Positions 10,859 to 22,088 of a stretch of 64,000 bases of DNA are shown one piece after another. The stretch's first letter is position 1. The number at the start of each line of letters is the position of its first letter. The position numbers and the translations under genes are program-made. The notes under the pieces are model-generated. The model was not told the origin of the DNA, made no database searches, and saw only the letters and a program-made list of their open reading frames with translations. The stretch is taken from NCBI RefSeq assembly GCF_001723175.1, contig NC_064651.1:2294001-2358000 (forward strand). Direction: 5' to 3'. This DNA is from Penicillium oxalicum (taxonomy: Eukaryota; Ascomycota; Eurotiomycetes; Eurotiales; Aspergillaceae).

Positions 10859-13800
10859 AGAGTTGTGGATTTTGTTTGGCGTTTCAGAAAAGCCACTGTT
10901 CAGTTTTGAGTCCTGGGAGCGTTCTTTTTTGTACCATTTTTGTATTATTTTTCCCCTTTCAATGTATGATGATATCTTAATCTTTTGTACTCTTCCAGCA
11001 ATGTGATGAGAATAAGCAGTGCTTTCAGTAATCATTTGTGGGAGCGTAGAGCTTGCGTTCAACAGTATGCGGTTGAGAAGTCGGCAGAATCGAAAAGTGA
11101 AGTCACGCGATCGATCAAGCGGTTTCATTACATTGCACTCGGCTTTTTTTCCTTCCTTGACTCGCGTGTTATGGATTGACTGGTCGAGTTGACTGTTATT
11201 CGAGTGACTTACGCGGACGCTCAGATGGGAGATTGAGAGAGAACGTTCCAAGGAGGAATGCTTCCTGAGAAGTCACATGCCCCTTCCTACGAAATCTACA
11301 TCCGCCTGCACAGTGCCCGCCATTCGACCGTCTTCTGTGACGTTGATAGCTACTGCCAACAGAGCCCCTGGGCGTTCTAATGCCCATAAGTTCTCGCTTC
11401 GCTTCTTGGGAAATTCTATCCTTGTCCTTCCTGGAGACGAACCATGATAGATTGACCACTCATCGTTACCCGAGAGGGTTGGTGCTCCAAGAGAGCTTCC
11501 TTGGATTTAGAGTCAAAAACGAGAGGACCAACCAGAGTACAATCGGCGCAAACATCTGTAACGCAATTGGAAAGTACACGTGAACCGCGGCAAAACTCAC
11601 GATCGTAGCGCTTCGAAGCAGCGCAAGTGACCCGCGACAATGTCCTGTGACCTGCTGTCCGCACACGAGTCAATCCTGTGGATCGTCCCCAGCTGACCTG
11701 GCTGCATGCCAATTGATCACCAACGCACCAAGAGAATCTTACTCCATTAACCTTGATCACAGCGCATCCAAGCACAAAGCCCCGGTTGATTTCTCCAATA
11801 CATCCACGATCTGTGCTCGATAGGCGCCATGTCGACCCCTGCTCACGTCCGTTAGTTGCAGACATGGTCGAATTTTCCATATGGAATCATTGCTCCGAGC
11901 TTCCATTTGCCGAGATCGGCCCTTTGACGATGACTCTATGCAAGCATACGATTACTGGCACATGAATTTGAGCCCGAGCTGGGCGGTATCGAAATGCTTC
12001 GAGCTAGTCCAACTTTGATCATAGGACGAAGCACCTGACAGTGCGGGTCGGTCGTCTTCTAATGCGTCATCTGAAAACTCATCACTCACACTTTACCTTC
12101 CTATGTGTTCCGAAAGGCATTCAGGAAATGACTGCTGAGTTGGAAAGCCAATGATAGCAGATCTTTACCGCGACAGGCCGCCCAAGGTTGACGTTTTTCA
12201 CGAGCCGCCTTCCAAAGACCAAAAATCACAAAACACAAGCCCTTGGGGAACCGCCGCGAGTCAAGAAGAGCATTGCGCTATCTCAACAGGCCGCGCAGTA
12301 GTGGAAGCTTCACCGAGCATATCCCCTGAGACTTGCGAGAGCAAACAACTACATTGACCAGGGGTCCTCTTACGTGGACGAGAGAAGGCAAAAGCCAGCC
12401 GTCTACTGTGCCACATTTGTTGGCATGAAACGTCACCTGTGGAGGGAGACGGGGAGAAACGGGGAGATCAGCACTGCCAACTGCAAGTTCTTCCAGCCTC
12501 TGATTTGAACGAGTCTTGCTTCAAGTAAAATTTCTATCATGCTAGGCAAAGCTGCTAGGCTGCCTTGCGAAGACTGCAAGAGCTGATGATTGGGAGCTCA
12601 GGCCCTAAGTCAACTTCCAGTTGTCACAACCCATTTGCGATGGGCCTTTTGGATCACCCGGCCCATTGTTCTGCGTTTCCATATGCGAATAATTTGAATC
12701 ATGACCGTTCCTCAATATCCGTGACAAAGCCCTAAGAGGAGGAGTAGTGCTTCAAATTGGTCAACAAAGACAAGGCAGACGGAGTCGGACTAAGACTGCT
12801 TATTGATCCGACCCTCATTGTTTGTACCCCTGTCTGCCGCTCTGGGGTCCTCTTCTTGGGGCCCATGCGTGTCTGTGATTCTTCTTTGCATGCACTCCAT
12901 GAGCGAGTCCTTCTCGACAGACCCGCTCAAGGGCGTGGAAAAGACCAACGAACGGACTGTTCGACTGGTCCGACGCACCGCCTATTGGCCGAGTGGTCCC
13001 AAATCCCATTCCTACTACGCCCTCCTGAACACGGAGTGCCAGCAGGGGGTTCATCAGCCGGCGAATGAGACCCTGGTCGGGGACGGTCCGCCTTGCCCCC
13101 CGAAATCAATCTGACGGACGATTCTCTCCCCTTTTCGGCTCTTTTCGGGCTGTAGGTGAGCCGATGCAGACTTCAGGTCTGAACGGTCTGCGGTCAATTA
13201 CCCTGATCCACCCACACTGGGGTCTCCTATTTTGGCCTGACTCGATGATTATCCCGCCCTCGAGGGCCCGAGCCTTTGGCGGGGGGCAAGAGGCCTGATC
13301 CGTGGAGGAGTATCGTCTTTGACTTCCAACTCCTAGAGTGAGAGTGACCTTGCAAAGAGTCAGTCCAACAATCGACGACGGCGTCTAATAGCAAATCATC
13401 TCTTTCAACCCAACTCTTGATGATGAGCGGTGCCTTGTCAGTTTCAAGAAAAAAAAATGACCGACCTGAGGGATATTTCGATCGATGATGGTTTTGGGCG
13501 AGCCCATATCCTGGTCACGCACGTTCCTGCTGATGTAGTCCCCTCGTGCTTCATTTCTTCAGCTCCCAAGGATCATTCATCATACATATTGCATAGCCAG
13601 ACTGACGTGAAATCAAGATATCCGTATAAATCCCCCCCTCCTGGACCTCCTCCCTTGAGCCTCTTCGCAGCTCATTCAAATAGACTTCCGGTGGGCCCGA
13701 TTCGAATTATGTCTGTCAAGCTCATCGTTGCTCGAGTCTATGTGTCTTTTTCTCAATCCGGAAGATACCGCATTCCAGGCCGATTCCCACTGGACTAGAC

Positions 13801-13994
13801 CCCTGTCTGACTTGTGAGGTTTAAATCACTGTTGCCCTGCTCCTTATTCGACTTCAACCCACATCGCTTATGTGAAGTTCTGGGACTCTCGGCTTCCTCT
13901 CGTTCCTTTCGGGAACGAAACGTTCGCAGGCCTTTTTGTTCTCTTTGCGCTGTGGACAATCATCCGCCGGGCCATCCCCCGGCAAGGTCGATGT
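10859..13994. other. 3.1 kb gene-free spacer
   Basis: The first 150 bases downstream of PRP8 are T-rich and should carry its 3' end signals. The rest contains only short overlapping frames on both strands (longest about 150 codons at 11416-11880, minus) with no recognisable domain. A TATAAAT-like string lies near 13625 and could serve the Myb/SANT gene that follows. No transposon-encoded protein or tandem repeat was seen. Confidence 0.45.
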
Positions 13995-15114
13995 ATGTCC
14001 GTTTCATTGGCAGATCCATACCGAGGCTTCGCGATCATTTCCTCCCACGGAGAAAAGTTAGAAGACCACAGCTTGGCCTCCTACGATGCCAGAAGCAAGT
14101 TGAACGGGCTTGCTTTCCAGCCCGACAATGCCCAAGCTGTCTACGATCAACACCATCACGCACCCCTATTACCTCACCCGACATCTCAGAACAATGGCTA
14201 TCAGGATGCGCAAACAACATACATATCTGCACATCACATGCCTCGACCATCATTTCACTACGGATATGACTTTGCTTCAAGTAGAAGCACCGCTAAGCGA
14301 AAGCGCTCTGGCTCGGAAGACGAGGGAGATGGTAGGCGTCAGATGGAGCATTCATTCCTCACTAGAGGGTCGCTGGTGTCAATGCCCCTTGATGGCTCGT
14401 CGATTACAGACCAAACTGGGAGCACTCTATTCCCGAGCCACGACGACATCTCTACTTCGCTTCCACCGGCAACACACGCGTACCAGTCTGCGTTTGCCCT
14501 TCCAGTTCCACAGCAGCACCATCATCATCGTCTCCCTGCCCAGCTCTTGAAAGCCCATGATGCAATGACCACAATGTCGGGGGGATCTCCAAGCGTGGTC
14601 GGCCAGCCTGGAATGCCAGATCCGGCGCCGCGACCGCGAGGTCCGAAGCTTAAATTTACACCGGAGGAAGATGCTCTGCTGGTAGACTTGAAGGAAGAGA
14701 AGAACTTGACTTGGAAGCAAATTGCCGATTTCTTCCCTGGACGGACAAGTGGGACTCTGCAGGTCAGATACTGCACAAAGTTAAAGGCAAAGGATGTGGT
14801 TTGGACAGAAGAAATGGTGAGTTGTATTCTATTTGAACCGGTCCATCACGTTCTGCAGAGTGACACATGCTGATTATTCTGCTCAGCTCTCACGTCTTCA
14901 ACGCGCACTAAGCGACTATGAGCATGACAAATGGCGCGTCATCGCTGCGAAGGTTGGTAACGGATTTACGCCCGCCGCATGCCGCGAGAGGGCTGCTCAT
15001 TTACAGCAGCACGAACATGAGAGGGAGACACTTCAAGGCCAGGAAACCTACAACTCTCAAGATCTTCGGGATGTCACTATCCGTGAATCGATGCCTGGAG
15101 ACTGCTCATTGTAA
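13995..15114 (+). CDS. Myb/SANT-like DNA-binding protein 1
   Basis: Probable nuclear regulator. Two exons, 13995-14816 and 14887-15114, give 349 residues from MSVSLADPYRG. A start at 13872 would add 41 residues with a hydrophobic stretch that looks like untranslated sequence, so the inner ATG is preferred. The N-terminal two thirds is low-complexity, His/Ser/Pro-rich, with a basic AKRKRSG nuclear-localisation-like patch. A Myb/SANT repeat starts at KLKFTPEEDALLVDLKEEK with regularly spaced aromatic residues (LTWKQIADFFPGRT). A second, weaker repeat follows (SDYEHDKWRVIAAKVGNGFT, PAACRERAAHL). The intron sits exactly between the repeats after TEEM. The same layout occurs in the genes at 24948-26866 and 34664-36102. 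Targets are unknown. Confidence 0.85.
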
Positions 15115-15319
15115 AATCAGCGCCATTTTATTATCTTCACCGTTACTTACTCCTAGCCTCCGGATATTTTAATGTCGCAGACCACGGTGCAGCCCGGAGA
15201 CGGACAGTGGAATCGTCTTTCTTTACATGGAGTCGGGGAATAGTCAGATCAACGCGGTCTAATGATATCAATTGGCAGATCTTGCAGCGAATTTATTGAA
15301 CTAGGAATCAGAAGTGCAC

Positions 15320-17246
15320 TCATGAGTTTCCACAGGCGTAGGGTAAGATGCCGGTGCTATGGTCTCCGATTTTCTCGCAAGATCGATCTATAGAACTGTC
15401 GACCTGTAGTAGTCGCAATGGTCCCCTCAAGGTTAGCATGTAAAAGCCACCAGAAGGAACTATGTGAATACCTTTATTCAAACTCAGAAGTCTCTTCTCA
15501 TATGGACCCAGCGTCTCTTCCAGCATGAGATCTCTGGGAGGTGCCTCCTCGGGAGGCCCATCATAGACCCAGGCCCAACGGTAGTCTTGACTCGATTGTT
15601 CGGTCCGCACTTCGTCGTCATAACCCCCTCTATCGTGACCATAGACTTCACGGCGCGATCGAAGGCGCACTTTTTCTAGAAGCCAGGGCCCTTTTTTTAA
15701 CAAAGCACGACACTTGTATAGACCGACGTCGTCATAACTCAGCCCTTCCAGACCGAGTCGAATTCGCACAGATCGATGTATACGCTCATTCGTGCTTTCC
15801 AAGAATTCGCGAGTGGGGTAAGAAGTCTCTGGGTCGATGCGATGATACATTCCCGGGGTGCGCGTGGTCTTACCGGCTAGTTTGTAAATTCCAGTCGCTG
15901 GTTGAACCATCTCACCCAGGCCCCAGGGTCTGACAGGCTTGTGTTCCTCGTAGATCGACTCTTCAGCCCACTGTTCCCATCTTTTGCTGTTGGAGCTGCT
16001 CTCTTTTCGTTGTCCGTGTGAGACTTGATTGTAATAATAAATGACACTTTCTTCGAAAATTTTGTCGATCGTGTTCTCCTCGAAGGCAACCCCCAAGTCG
16101 GCCAGCTGGTCCATCATCCATGCCATAGTCACATTGGCAAGCTCTTGATCAGGAAGGCCCCCACCTACATTTGAATGAGCGCCACAGAACCAGACCTGCC
16201 GTAGGTCGGTATAGACACCACGTGGACGTTCCCAGATGGCGGGCGCAAATGAGGTGCGCACCTCGTCCAATGCAAGTGCTTGAAAGGCATGCTCAACTGT
16301 GTTTGAGAGCGAGGTGTCATACCATTTGCATGTGTGGAGTGTCAGCGTTACCTGGTGTGTAAAAGCTCGCAGGGAAAAGGCAGACTTATTCTCTAGTGGA
16401 CCGAGGTATTCTTAGTTTTGTTGATATGTTCGTATCCGGAATGCCCAAGCTGCCTACAGTATCAAAGACTGCAACGCAGCGAACTTTAATGGCATAGCCA
16501 TCCGGGTCATAGAGGCGCGTGAGGCCTTCCTGTAGTATGATTAGTCAATCCGCGGGCACAAAACAAGGTGGAAGAATAGACAGACATCCTCAAGCCGAAG
16601 CTTGTATTCTTGTCGACTATGAGGTTTGTTGGCAAATGGTACTGTGGGGAATTTATCCTTGTAGTCAGGATTTCTGATGTTTTCCGCATCTTTGAATATA
16701 GGATAAAGATATTCCATCCCTCTGGAATTGAGAAGTCCGATCTGTGCAATCAACCCCTGTGTTGCTGTGAGCTGAGAGATCTATTTTCTCGCGTTTGGAA
16801 GATAAGACGGCTTACAGCAACACTGCGCGCCGTGAATGCTCCGCGGGAGAACCCAATGAGAAAAATCTCATCTCCTGGTTCATAATTTGTTGCAATGAAA
16901 CTGTAGGCCTCTCGAATGTTCTTTCGAACGACTCGTGTCATTTAATCTGTTTTTCGACCATACAGTACCTGGCTAATACACTCACCTCATCCACGCCCGC
17001 CCCAAAGATTCCTCCAGCAAGCTCATCTAGAAACGATCCGGAGGTACCCACACCAGCATGATAATACACGATCTGGCTCATGCCGTCCAAGCCAGTCTTC
17101 CTGAGGGCCCGATAAAGTCGAGTCACATTGGAAGGTACCTGGAGAGAGTAGTTGTGATCACTTGATGTTGGACGATTATACCCTTCGTCGCTATTGACCC
17201 ATGTGCCATCCAAGCACACGAGAAGGCGTTTCCCAGGGCAAGTCAT
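15320..17246 (-). CDS. DUF2235 (Tle1-like) alpha/beta hydrolase domain protein, frame apparently interrupted
   Basis: Member of the DUF2235 family, whose bacterial relatives include Tle1-type phospholipases; the role in fungi is unknown. Exons read leftward: 17246-16986 (KRLLVCLDGTW), 16920-16816 (nucleophile elbow IGFSRGAFTARS), 16756-16586 and from 16529 (VAVFDTVGSLGIPDT). After STKL near 16415 this frame soon meets a stop, while the conserved continuation (YLGPLENKSAF, then WYDTSLSNTVEHAFQALALDE, WFCGAHSNVGGGLPD) is open one base out of phase down to 15320. I found no splice pair that restores phase without deleting the conserved VGSLGIP, so a single-base indel near 16407-16415 is the simplest reading. 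It may be a real pseudogene, an assembly error or an unusual intron. The exon 3 donor GTCTGT is also weak. It converges with Myb/SANT gene 1, 205 bases apart. Confidence 0.75.
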
Positions 17247-17915
17247 TGCGCGAACTTTGATACCAAGCCTCAGTATCAGTTACTTAGGGATCAATAGATA
17301 TCTTGCACCTGGATCAAAGTGGAGAGTCAGTAATAAGGATCACCGGACGAAGCTGATTCTGTGAGGCGAGACATTATTGTTCTCTACTGTACCTTTCCTT
17401 GGCGAACTTCCATGCGTGTGCGTACGCTAGGAGAAGATCGTCAACGCAGCCTTCAGCCTAGGTATTTTATCAGAGGGTGGAGATGAGTGGATCCTCCCTG
17501 AGAGGTCTGCATCAGCAGCCCTGACGCGAAGTCGTGGAGATCCCAAAACAACATGCGAGCGAAGACTCGAACTTTACTACCCCGCGGCGGCCTCGCCTCA
17601 CTCGTGACTTGCACTCCGATCAATCCCCGTGACAACCTAAAAGTTGCAGTTCATGTAACTTATGTGATGTACAAAAAACAAGAAAATAGAATTTTCAATT
17701 CAATGTGCAAGTTTTCAGTGAAAAGCACGACTATATATGAAATTGAAATTTGCAATTTGCCAGTGTTCGATCATTTGCCTCCATCTTTTTGCTTTCTTTC
17801 CCGAATCAACCCCGACGGCGAGACATGCCCCGGACCTGTTTGCAATCTGTAATTCACGAGTTTGCGAGAGATTTGATTGTCTCACGGCAAATTTAAAGTC
17901 CACCAGAATGACTTC
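17247..17915. other. Spacer between DUF2235 and LysM genes
   Basis: About 670 bases, holding the 5' flank of the DUF2235 gene and the 3' flank of the LysM gene. It turns AT-richer from about 17640 to 17760. No supported gene, RNA or repeat was seen. Confidence 0.5.
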
Positions 17916-19102
17916 TCACTTCAGCATGCATCGAATAGAGCGCCAATGCAACTCGACGTGCTTTGCCATGTAGTCAACCTGACATCCATCTTCAGGGTTG
18001 ATCACGAAAGCCCGGCCTCCATCCTCGTTGCACGGTGTATCAGATGCTGTGCAGACACCCCCCTTGAGCGACCATGAATAGATGGAATACGGTGGCCCCT
18101 TGACGCAAGAGCCTGAGCTGAACCCACCATCGGTGAAATATTTGCAATAAACGCCAGGTCGCTCGTCAAGTCCAGTATAGTAATCACCGGGAAGATCAAT
18201 ACATTTGGAGTTGAGATCCTTGTGACCTGAGATCACGTAGTAGTCTTGATCACACACAGTGCCAGTGTAGGCAACAAGAGTCCACGCAGGTCCATCAATC
18301 GTGGTGGTCGTCGCAACTTCGACGTTCTTGGTCGTTGAAGTCGTCGCTGGCTTTGTGATCGCTGGCGCCGTGGTGATTGCTGGTGCGGTGGTGATGGGAA
18401 CCCTGGTCATGGTTGTTTTCTCTTTGGTCACCGGCTTTGTGGTGGTTGTTTTCTCCTTCATGGTAGGCTTTGCAGTGGGTTTGGCGACTAGTTGGCAATT
18501 TGACAGGCAGGTTTTGTCATTGGGAGTGCATTTGTCGCCCGTTGGTGACACACAATAGCCATCAATCGTACACTAAATGTTGTTCCAGTCAGCTGAGAGA
18601 AGAGAGAATTTCAAGGGGATAACCATCGAGAAAAGCAGCAACTAACACATTGGTCTGCAGGACATGGGTTGATCGATGCAAGGTCGGACCAGTTATGAGG
18701 ACGCATGGCCCCGGGTACCAAAGGGCCACAGACTGCATCACCTTTTGCCGTCGGCATGGGAGGTTCCCCAGGACCGATGCAGATAGTGGCACCCTGGGGT
18801 AGCAAAGCGCAACTGAAGCGCCAAGAGCGAGCATTGAAGCTAGCAAGCTGAGCGGTTGATATTCCATTTGCCTTTGCAATGGCGTCACACGTCTCGCCAG
18901 CCTGGGTAACGTAAGTCTTGCACAAAGCACCCGAGTCTCTTTGATCGAGGGGTGTCCCATTTTGACTGGCGAGCTTCTCGGAGTCGACGAGTTGAGGCCA
19001 CTCATGGTGAAAGTCCGGGACCGCAAAAGCAATCGCAAACAAGGCCAGCATGAGCGCCCACAGAGTCAGAAGACCACAAGAAGAATGATGGATTGCGGCC
19101 AT
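17916..19102 (-). CDS. Secreted LysM / chitin-binding-like protein with Thr-rich linker
   Basis: Probable secreted or wall-associated chitin-binding protein. Exons 19102-18647 and 18572-17916 (donor GTTAGT, acceptor TTTAG) give 370 residues. Residues 1-28 form a hydrophobic signal peptide (LLTLWALMLALFAIAFAVP). A LysM repeat spans about 61-112 (CKTYVTQAGETCDAIAKANG, LLPQGATICIG). A Cys cluster at about 145-178 (INPCPADQCCTIDGYC) resembles the Cys-rich segment next to LysM in fungal class V chitinases. Then comes a Lys/Thr/Pro-rich linker with short internal repeats (KEKTT, ITTAPA), likely O-glycosylated, and a C-terminal Cys-rich domain (about 245-360, VCDQDYYVISGHKDLNSKC) that I do not recognise. 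No chitinase catalytic domain is present. Whether it is an effector or serves the fungus's own wall cannot be told from sequence. Confidence 0.85.
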
Positions 19103-19883
19103 TTTGAAAATGACTCAAATTGATGAGCTATTGTAGCATCTTTCGAGGGTGCTTTCCGCCCATTTGTACGAGACGATCTTACATCCCCTCCGGGTGCTGC
19201 GAACTGACTCGACGGCCAGTTCACTCGCAAATTGGGGGCCTAGTTTTGGCGATGCACGTATCATTCAAGGTGTTTCTTTGACGGTCTTCTCAGATCTGAA
19301 TTTTCGTGCTTCTATTCTTTCATAGAGGGGATGGACGGTGAGGAGTGATTGGTCCCTGGTATTCGAATGCTGAACATAGACTGTCAAGTCTGAGCAAAGG
19401 ACGGCATCCACAATCACTTCTCCACAGATTGTTTCTCGCGCATGATAAAGCGGCTTTGACGGAAATACAGAAATCAGTATCATATGATGATATTTGAATC
19501 AATGAAACCACAGCTTACAACTCATGCATTGCCAGGACGAGCAGGGCCTCTGACTGGGATTTCTTTGTCGATACTTGCATAGTTGCTTGATTCGGTATAC
19601 CCTAAGCCCTAAATGCCGAATGCGGGCGAAGCTCATCTCAGGCTTCTTTGCTCTGCCGGAGCAGGCTTGATATCACCTGATTTTCAGCTGCGCTGCCCGG
19701 CCGTCTGCGTTGCTGAGTCAGAGTGATTACCCGTGGCCGATTGGCCCAGGTCATTTGACCAATCAGAACCTCGAACGGGTCAAGGCGGCTTCAAACCTCG
19801 CCCAAACCTCAACTCCAAACTCTCGCCCATCCTGCTTGGAACTCCCCTCCTTCAATCCGCTACCAACCCACCCAGCGATCGCG
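19103..19883. promoter_or_regulatory. Divergent spacer LysM gene / COX4
   Basis: 780 bases between two divergent start codons, so both promoters lie here. The half next to COX4 holds two CCAAT-type boxes described separately. The half next to the LysM gene contains only short frames without meaning. Confidence 0.55.
19740..19763. promoter_or_regulatory. Pair of inverted CCAAT boxes upstream of COX4
   Basis: ATTGG at 19740-19744 and CCAAT at 19759-19763 lie in opposite orientation, centres 19 bases apart and about 120-145 bases before the COX4 start codon. The CCAAT-binding Hap complex is known to control respiratory genes in fungi; that it acts here is inferred from position. Confidence 0.55.
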
Positions 19884-21075
19884 ATGTTCCTTCAACGCAC
19901 CGCCTCCGCACTTGTGCGGCGCTCGCCCGCTCGTGCTCTCAAGATTGCCCAGCGTCCTTTCTCTTCTTCGATCGTGCGCAGTACGTAACTACACCCAGTG
20001 GCCTGATCCGACCTCGCCCGACCCTCGCCGTTGTCCCTTCCGGTCGACCGTCAATTGGGTTGCCGCACACTACTTCACTGAACGACCATTTCAGTATCTT
20101 GTTCATGAAACAATTGACTAATTTGAATACGCTTCCGCCAGACGCTGAGAAGAAGTGGGGAGTCGAGAAAGAGGGCAAGATCCTGTCCTTTGACGGTTAG
20201 TACCTCTTTAGTCATGCGGCGCTGAATTGCTCCGATGCGGACTCGAATTGCCAGAGGGAACTCGACCGCTTCACGAATGAGAAACCTGAGAACCGCCAAA
20301 GCCTCTTCCCGATCCCCAGGTTTCATACAGAGCATCTCGTCGGTCGTTCCTCGCGGTTTTGTCTGTCATCGGACTTCAATTGCGTGATGGTTGCAACGAT
20401 GATTTCCCAATTCGATCACTAACCCATTTATTCTCGACTACGTGCAGAGATCAAGGTCGAGGATGATCTCCTTCCCCCTGGTGCCAAGCCCGGTACCATC
20501 CCCACCGATTACATCCAGGCTACCGGTCTCGAGCGTCTCGAGCTCATCGGTAAGATGCAAGGCATTGACATCTTCGACATGCGTCCTCTGGATGCTTCTC
20601 GCAAGGGTAAGTCCACGTCAACCACTCAAGATGGTCCATGTCAGGCACAATGTGCTGTCCGACAACGGAAACTCCAATGACCTTCGTGTATGAGGACGAA
20701 TGGCTGACCCTAGCTTTGTGGTGAATAGGAACACTTGAGGACCCCATCATTGTCAACGGTGCCGGTGACGAGCAGTACGCTGGTTGCACTGGCTACCCTG
20801 CCGACTCCCACCAGGTCAACTGGCTCACCGTACGTCATCGTGTCGACCCCTCCCTACGTATATGGATTGTTGAAATACTCACAATGTTTTGATCATAGGT
20901 GTCCCGCGACCGCCCCCTCGAGCGCTGCGGCGAGTGCGGTAACGTTGTCAAGCTGAACTACATTGGACCCGAGGAGGACCCCCACGCTCACGACCACGGC
21001 CACGGTCACCACCCCCCTCACGAGGAGCCCAAGACCTTTGCCGACTTCGTCAAGCCCGAGTACTGGTACCGGTAA
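19884..21075 (+). CDS. cox4: Cytochrome c oxidase subunit 4 (fungal Cox4 / mammalian Vb)
   Basis: Nuclear-encoded zinc-binding subunit of mitochondrial complex IV, on the matrix side. Five exons: 19884-19980, 20142-20195, 20448-20606, 20729-20829 and 20899-21075, giving 195 residues. Residues 1-33 (MFLQRTASALVRRSPARALK) form an Arg-rich, acid-free mitochondrial presequence. The mature part reads EKKWGVEKEGKI, LPPGAKPGT, then the Cox4 core GTLEDPIIVNG, CTGYPADSHQVNW and RPLERCGECGNVVKLNYIG with the zinc-binding Cys residues. A His-rich insert (DPHAHDHGHGHH) precedes the family-typical end FADFVKPEYWYR. All splice sites are canonical and phases close exactly. Two CCAAT boxes upstream fit respiratory control. 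Confidence 0.95.
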
Positions 21076-22088
21076 ATACGGGGCTAGATCCAGCGTACTC
21101 TAGCGTCTTTGAAATAATCCTCCCTTGTGATACTGATATAGTGTGAATGATGGCTTCCCTCCCTTTTTTCCCCTCTGAGGTTGCTGCTGTCAAACGAAGT
21201 CGGTCTGTCTACTTCTGTATCTGTTCTTGTGTGCGTGACTTTGGCTTGTCGTCCCCCGATCTCTTTTGTAGAATAGTTCTCTGAGTGGATGAAAATGAGG
21301 TTTTGTCCTGATGCTATGCTTGTTGAAGTCATGCTGCTTTCTCCCCGTGCTAGAATCCAGCTCCGTAGGTGACCTTAGCTTGGGCGAGTTTATCCGGGTG
21401 GGGTCGCATCAGACATGAAGGATATGTAGAGAGACCTTTTTTCGATCCAATCCGACACCCGTCTTTGACTCCGATAATAGTCTGGTTAAAAAAGGAGCTT
21501 GTTCTGTTTGAGATGCCACGCCCTCTCTCGTCTCCTTTGCGTACCACCTTAACGGTAGGTGCAAGGGCGGGATTTATCGATGTAACTGAATTTACGCGGT
21601 AGGTACCTACTCGTGTTCGAAATAAAAACGCGCTCAAGTAATTCTTGCATTAGTATCAATCACACAGTGTTCGAACCAATCATGATGCATCCATAGCGCC
21701 ATAGCGCATTGTTCGTACACCTATACAGGCCATATAAACTAACGGGTATGTACTACCGTCTCATGTAGTAGAATTTCACCCAGCAGCCTGGCGATGCAAA
21801 TTGTATCTAAACCCAAGTCATTAGGCTGTTAAATCCCCGGTTGCCAGGGCCACAAAAAGAGGGGGAAATGCAATGTGTTGAACAAACGTATTTAGAAAAA
21901 CAAGAAAAAACAAGGGAGGGGTTGCACGCGATGCAAAAAAAGACAAATATGATCCAAGTTGGAACAAGGTTGACTGACGTTGCCCGAGCCTAAACATATG
22001 TATTGGTACATGTCGTTGGTCATGAACGGGGGCCAGTATCCCACCATGATATTGGAATGTGTGAGAGAAGACGTCACCACAACCGACT
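21076..22088. other. Convergent spacer COX4 / permease
   Basis: 1.0 kb between two converging genes; it should hold both 3' ends. Only short, unsupported frames are present. A short direct repeat (atagcgc, twice near 21695-21709) was seen and nothing larger. Confidence 0.5.

Noticed and set aside
11416..11880. 154-codon minus frame with several Cys residues
   Set aside because: No signal peptide, no known Cys pattern and competing frames of similar length; not enough for a gene call.
12757..13114. Cluster of four overlapping frames of about 60-105 codons on both strands
   Set aside because: All four are equally open, which reflects GC composition rather than coding; no domain.
13872..13994. 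41-residue N-terminal extension of Myb/SANT protein 1
   Set aside because: It is hydrophobic and unlike the rest of the protein; the ATG at 13995 gives a normal regulator N-terminus.
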